DNA of 7,213 nt from Clostridia bacterium (GTDB taxonomy: Bacteria; Bacillota; Clostridia; Oscillospirales; Acutalibacteraceae): positions 1-7,213 of the forward strand of contig JAFSBS010000333.1 in NCBI GenBank assembly GCA_017437165.1, read 5' to 3'. The notes beneath the pieces are model-generated. The model was not told where the DNA came from, did not search any database, and saw only the letters and a list, made by a program, of their open reading frames with translations. The position numbers and the translations under genes are program-made. Positions 4,585 to 7,213 of the stretch are shown one piece after another; the stretch's first letter is position 1, and each line of letters starts with the position of its first letter.

Positions 4585-6624
4585 TTATTCTTCTGTTGTT
4601 TCGGTTGTTTCTTCTGCAACATCTGCAACTTCTTCAACTGCTTCAACTGCTTCTTCTGCCGGTTCTTCAGGAAGAAGAGCGCGAATTGAAAGACCTACTC
4701 TCTTAAGGTCAAAATCGATTTCAGTAATTTTTGCTTTTACTACTTCACCGACTTTAAGTACATCAGCAGGATTTGCAATATGTTTATTTGCAATTTGTGA
4801 AATATGGATAAGACCATCAACACCGGGAATAATCTGAGCAAATGCACCAAATGATGTAAAGCTGACAATTTTTACATCTGCAACAGAATCTACAGGATAA
4901 TCTCTTCTGAGAATTTCCCATGGATTGTCTTCAACTTTTTTGAAACCTAAAGAGATTTTTCTCTTTTCAGTATCAAGTGCTTTGATTGTAACTTCTACCT
5001 GGTCGCCAACATTTACAACTTCTGATGGATGCTTTATTCTGCTCCATGAAAGTTCTGAAATGTGAATCATACCATCAACGCCACCGATATCTACAAACGC
5101 ACCATAGTTTGTAAGTGACTTAACTGTACCTGTAACTGTTTCGCCTTCTTTAACTTCAGCCCAGAACTTATCTTCTGCTTCTTTTTTAGCGCCTTTAAGT
5201 ACAGCCTTGATTGAACCAACTGCACGTTTTCTTTGCTTATTGATTTCAATAATTTTGAATTGAACAGTTGTCTTTAATAAATCTTCTAATTTTTCGTTAC
5301 GATTCATTGTAGCAAGTGAAGCAGGAATGAATACTTTAACGTTTTCTGAAAGCACGAGAATACCGCCACGAATAACATCTGTTACTACGCCTTCGAATAC
5401 TTTATCTGTACCTTCTGATGCAAGAATGTTATCCCATGCTTTAACAGCATCATAACGTTTCTTTGAAAGCATAATTACGCCTTCAGCATTGTTTGTTTTC
5501 ATGATTATGAGGTCTAACTGATCGCCAGGTTTTAACTCTGTCTGCGGATTAGCATTAGGGTCATTGCTGTATTCACTGTATGGAATATAGCCGGTTTCTT
5601 TCCTGCCGATATCAACTTGTATCTCAGTTGACTTAACACTTATAACAGTACCTTTAACTTTCTGGTTGCTGTTAAGGTTGTTAAGTGATTCTTCTAATGC
5701 CTGAGCAAAATCAAAATCGTCTGCTGATACAGAGTTCTGCACTTTTTCCTCCTCAATCATTTTGTTTTCGTTTACAATTTCGGACATGGTTTGAAGTACC
5801 TCCTTTATAATACCGGCGGGAGTAGATGCACCCGCAGTAAGACCGATTGAGTCGAAACCTGAAAATGAGATACCATAAAGCTCATCTTTAGTTTCAACAA
5901 GAAATGACGGGCAATTCTTTTCACAGACACTTTTTAACTTTTGGGTGTTAGAACTGTGTTTACCACCCACAATTACCATAGCATCATTCCGAAGTGAAAG
6001 AGTAACTGCTTCTTTCTGCCTTTCTTCAGTCGCACTACATATTGTATCAAAAATTTTTGCATTTGTACATAGTAAATTTACTTTTTTTAAACTTTTTTGC
6101 CATTCTTTGACACTAAAAGTAGTCTGTGCGACCAAAATTATTTCTTTTTGAGAAAATAAACTGTTTTTTTGTAGAATTTCTTCCAATTCAGTTGAATCTT
6201 TTACAACATAAGACTCACCTTTTGCACAACTCTTTATGCCGTGAACTTCAGGATGATTCGGGTCACCAACGATTAAAGTAACTACATTCTCACCTGAATT
6301 ATCTCTGACTATTTTATGAATTTTATTTACAAACGGACAAGCAGCGTCAATAAACTCGACCCCACTTTTTTTCACTTCTTCTAAAACTTCTTCAGTAACA
6401 CCATGAGTACGTAATACCAGAACAGTATTTTTTTCTACTTCAGACGGATGCTCTACAATATAAACACCACGATTTTTAAAATCTTCAATAACCTGTGGGT
6501 TGTGAATTATAGGACCAAGTGTGGCAACACGTTTACCTTCACTTAAAAGTTTTTCGATAAGTTTAATTGCTCTGTCAACACCAAAGCAAAAACCCGCTGT
6601 TTTGGCAAGGGTTATTTTTGCCAT
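4585..6624 (-). CDS. ispH-rpsA: Fusion of 4-hydroxy-3-methylbut-2-enyl diphosphate reductase (IspH) and ribosomal protein S1
   Basis: A 679-residue bifunctional cytoplasmic protein. Residues 1-282 are IspH (LytB), the 4Fe-4S enzyme that makes IPP and DMAPP in the last step of the MEP isoprenoid pathway. Cluster cysteines are C13 (GFCFGV), C96 (AACPFV) and C196 (TICSAT); active-site positions H41, H74, H124, E126, the TT pair at 168-169, SSN 224-226 and S267 are all present. After a linker (about 283-320) come four S1 RNA-binding domains at about 321-388, 406-475, 493-562 and 578-647, followed by an acidic tail. The third and fourth carry the classic YGAFVDIGGVDGMIHISEL type motif. Such fusions are known in Clostridia. 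Start: ATG overlapping the cmk stop by one base, with AAAGGAG eight bases upstream. A second strong ribosome binding site occurs at the domain boundary (5785-5806). A hairpin terminator follows. Confidence 0.96.
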   Translation of the reverse strand: MAKITLAKTAGFCFGVDRAIKLIEKLLSEGKRVATLGPIIHNPQVIEDFKNRGVYIVEHPSEVEKNTVLVLRTHGVTEEVLEEVKKSGVEFIDAACPFVNKIHKIVRDNSGENVVTLIVGDPNHPEVHGIKSCAKGESYVVKDSTELEEILQKNSLFSQKEIILVAQTTFSVKEWQKSLKKVNLLCTNAKIFDTICSATEERQKEAVTLSLRNDAMVIVGGKHSSNTQKLKSVCEKNCPSFLVETKDELYGISFSGFDSIGLTAGASTPAGIIKEVLQTMSEIVNENKMIEEEKVQNSVSADDFDFAQALEESLNNLNSNQKVKGTVISVKSTEIQVDIGRKETGYIPYSEYSNDPNANPQTELKPGDQLDLIIMKTNNAEGVIMLSKKRYDAVKAWDNILASEGTDKVFEGVVTDVIRGGILVLSENVKVFIPASLATMNRNEKLEDLLKTTVQFKIIEINKQRKRAVGSIKAVLKGAKKEAEDKFWAEVKEGETVTGTVKSLTNYGAFVDIGGVDGMIHISELSWSRIKHPSEVVNVGDQVEVTIKALDTEKRKISLGFKKVEDNPWEILRRDYPVDSVADVKIVSFTSFGAFAQIIPGVDGLIHISQIANKHIANPADVLKVGEVVKAKITEIDFDLKRVGLSIRALLPEEPAEEAVEAVEEVADVAEETTETTEE
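5785..5806 (-). promoter_or_regulatory. Internal ribosome binding site and ATG at the IspH/S1 boundary
   Basis: Within the fusion gene, AAAGGAGGT (5806-5798) is followed after ten bases by the in-frame ATG of Met280 (5787-5785), where the protein reads MSEIVNENK. This is a near-perfect anti-16S match exactly at the junction of the two functional parts, so a free S1 protein of about 400 residues could be produced in addition to the fusion. The same codons encode Lys-Glu-Val, so coincidence cannot be excluded. A second purine block, GAGGAGGA (5754-5747), precedes a GTG at 5742. Confidence 0.5.
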
Positions 6625-7213
6625 TAAAGACGCTCCTTTATAGTGTTTATCATAAGCTCGATTGACTCTTCGAGACCAATCTCGGTTGTATCGACCAAAA
6701 CTGCATCTTCCGCTTGTTTTAACGGTGCAGTAGTTCTGTTCATATCCTGATAATCACGTTCTTTAATTTCTTTTAAAATTGTTTCGTATGCAACATCCTG
6801 GCCTTTTTCCTGCAACTCTTTAAAGCGTCTGTCTGCTCTTGCTTCTGCAGAGGCGGTAAGGAAAATTTTGATTTTTGCATCCGGTAAAACAACTGTACCA
6901 ATATCTCTGCCATCCATAATGCAGTCATTATTCTTTGCAATATTTCTTTGTAAATCAAAGAGAAATGCTCTTACTTCAGGAATTGAAGAAACATTTGAAG
7001 CCGCCATTGAAACTTCGTTTTGTCTTATTGCTGTTGAAACATCTTCATCTCTTAAAAAAACGTGTTGTTCACCGTCAATGAACTTGAGCGAAACTTCTGC
7101 TGAAGAAAGAGTTGGAATAACTTCTTCAGTATTTTTGGTGTCTTTAACATCACTTCTTAATGCGTTTAATGCTACTGTTCTGTACAAAGCTCCTGTATCA
7201 ACATAAATAAAGC
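6624..7213 (-). CDS. cmk: Cytidylate kinase, N-terminus cut by window edge
   Basis: Cytoplasmic (d)CMP kinase that phosphorylates CMP and dCMP with ATP, for nucleotide recycling. The window shows the last 195 residues, beginning FIYVDTGALYRTVAL, the family's conserved segment just after the P-loop; the P-loop itself (GxxGxGKST) and the true start lie beyond position 7213. The TTG at 7187 is the internal leucine of GALYR and should not be taken as a start. Further signatures are MDGRDIGTVVLPDAKIKIFL, SAEARADRRFKEL with the LID-region arginines, and ERDYQDMNRTTAPLKQAEDA with the acidic and arginine residues typical of Cmk. The length left agrees with a full enzyme of about 220 residues. The stop overlaps the ispH start, so the two genes form an operon. 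In many Clostridia an acyltransferase gene (plsC) sits between cmk and ispH; here it is absent. Confidence 0.95.
   Translation of the reverse strand, partial: FIYVDTGALYRTVALNALRSDVKDTKNTEEVIPTLSSAEVSLKFIDGEQHVFLRDEDVSTAIRQNEVSMAASNVSSIPEVRAFLFDLQRNIAKNNDCIMDGRDIGTVVLPDAKIKIFLTASAEARADRRFKELQEKGQDVAYETILKEIKERDYQDMNRTTAPLKQAEDAVLVDTTEIGLEESIELMINTIKERL
6631..6639 (-). promoter_or_regulatory. Ribosome binding site of ispH-rpsA inside the end of cmk
   Basis: AAAGGAG (6639-6633) lies eight bases before the ATG at 6624-6622 and is read as Lys-Glu within the last codons of cmk. The cmk stop and ispH start overlap as TAATG, a layout that favours translational coupling. Confidence 0.85.

Noticed and set aside
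4588..4640. Promoter for the zinc-ribbon membrane gene at the end of the S1 region
   Set aside because: The best candidate (GAAACA, 17 bases, TAATAC) matches consensus at only half the positions and would start transcription inside the hairpin.
4588..4670. GAA/GCA-rich repeats at the end of the fusion gene as a repeat element
   Set aside because: This is simply the acidic Glu/Ala/Val/Thr tail of the S1 part, common in S1 proteins; no precise nucleotide repeat unit.
4196..4689. Two plus-strand open frames opposite the zinc-ribbon membrane gene and the S1 tail
   Set aside because: Hydrophobic, Phe/Cys-rich translations are what the reverse complement of Glu/Lys-rich coding regions gives; no support for expression.
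5945..6151. Plus-strand frame within ispH
   Set aside because: It lies wholly antisense to conserved IspH sequence and has no recognisable domain.
7185..7187. Start of cmk at the TTG at 7187
   Set aside because: The frame stays open to the window edge and reads FIYVDTGALYR, conserved Cmk sequence, so this TTG is an internal leucine.
6773..7206. Other-frame open reading frames over cmk on both strands
   Set aside because: cmk accounts for this region with strong family motifs; the alternatives show none.

Overview
The window is an AT-rich, low-GC Gram-positive type chromosome segment, most likely from an anaerobic member of the Clostridia (Oscillospiraceae/Ruminococcaceae-like gut lineages are a plausible home). 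The main reasons are the IspH-ribosomal protein S1 fusion placed directly after cmk, which is characteristic of Clostridia, a SigH-like sigma factor, strong AGGAGG-type ribosome binding sites, and a small double zinc-ribbon protein of a clostridial type. The genus assignment is inference only.

Layout from left to right. Positions 1-1276 (minus) hold a MATE-family efflux transporter that runs off the left edge. A short divergent promoter region (1277-1356) separates it from an AGCS-family amino acid:cation symporter (1357-2697, plus). The two promoters appear to share one palindromic -10 sequence. All remaining genes are on the minus strand, so they are transcribed from right to left. In transcription order they are: cmk (6624-7213, start outside the window), the ispH-rpsA fusion (4585-6624), a strong 16-bp hairpin (4541-4578), a zinc-ribbon membrane protein (3859-4518) with its own terminator (3831-3867), a clear sigma-A type promoter (3744-3772), a SigH-like sigma factor (3142-3702, TTG start), a structured leader (3022-3110), and a small protein with two zinc-ribbon units (2743-3021). 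The terminator of that last gene lies inside the last codons of the symporter gene.

How the genes fit together. cmk and ispH-rpsA overlap by one base and form a translationally coupled housekeeping unit for nucleotide, isoprenoid and translation functions. Inside the fusion, a near-perfect Shine-Dalgarno and ATG lie exactly at the boundary between the IspH and S1 parts, which suggests that free S1 may also be made. The sigma factor has its own promoter. The small zinc-ribbon gene has a leader whose 5' end is perfectly complementary to the bases just before its start codon, which looks like translational control. The two transporters are functionally unrelated to the rest.

No mobile element, CRISPR array, tRNA or rRNA was seen. 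The signals most worth following are the structured leader at 3022-3110, the internal start within ispH-rpsA, the shared -10 palindrome, and the terminator-like hairpin that leaves no room for a promoter before the zinc-ribbon membrane gene.
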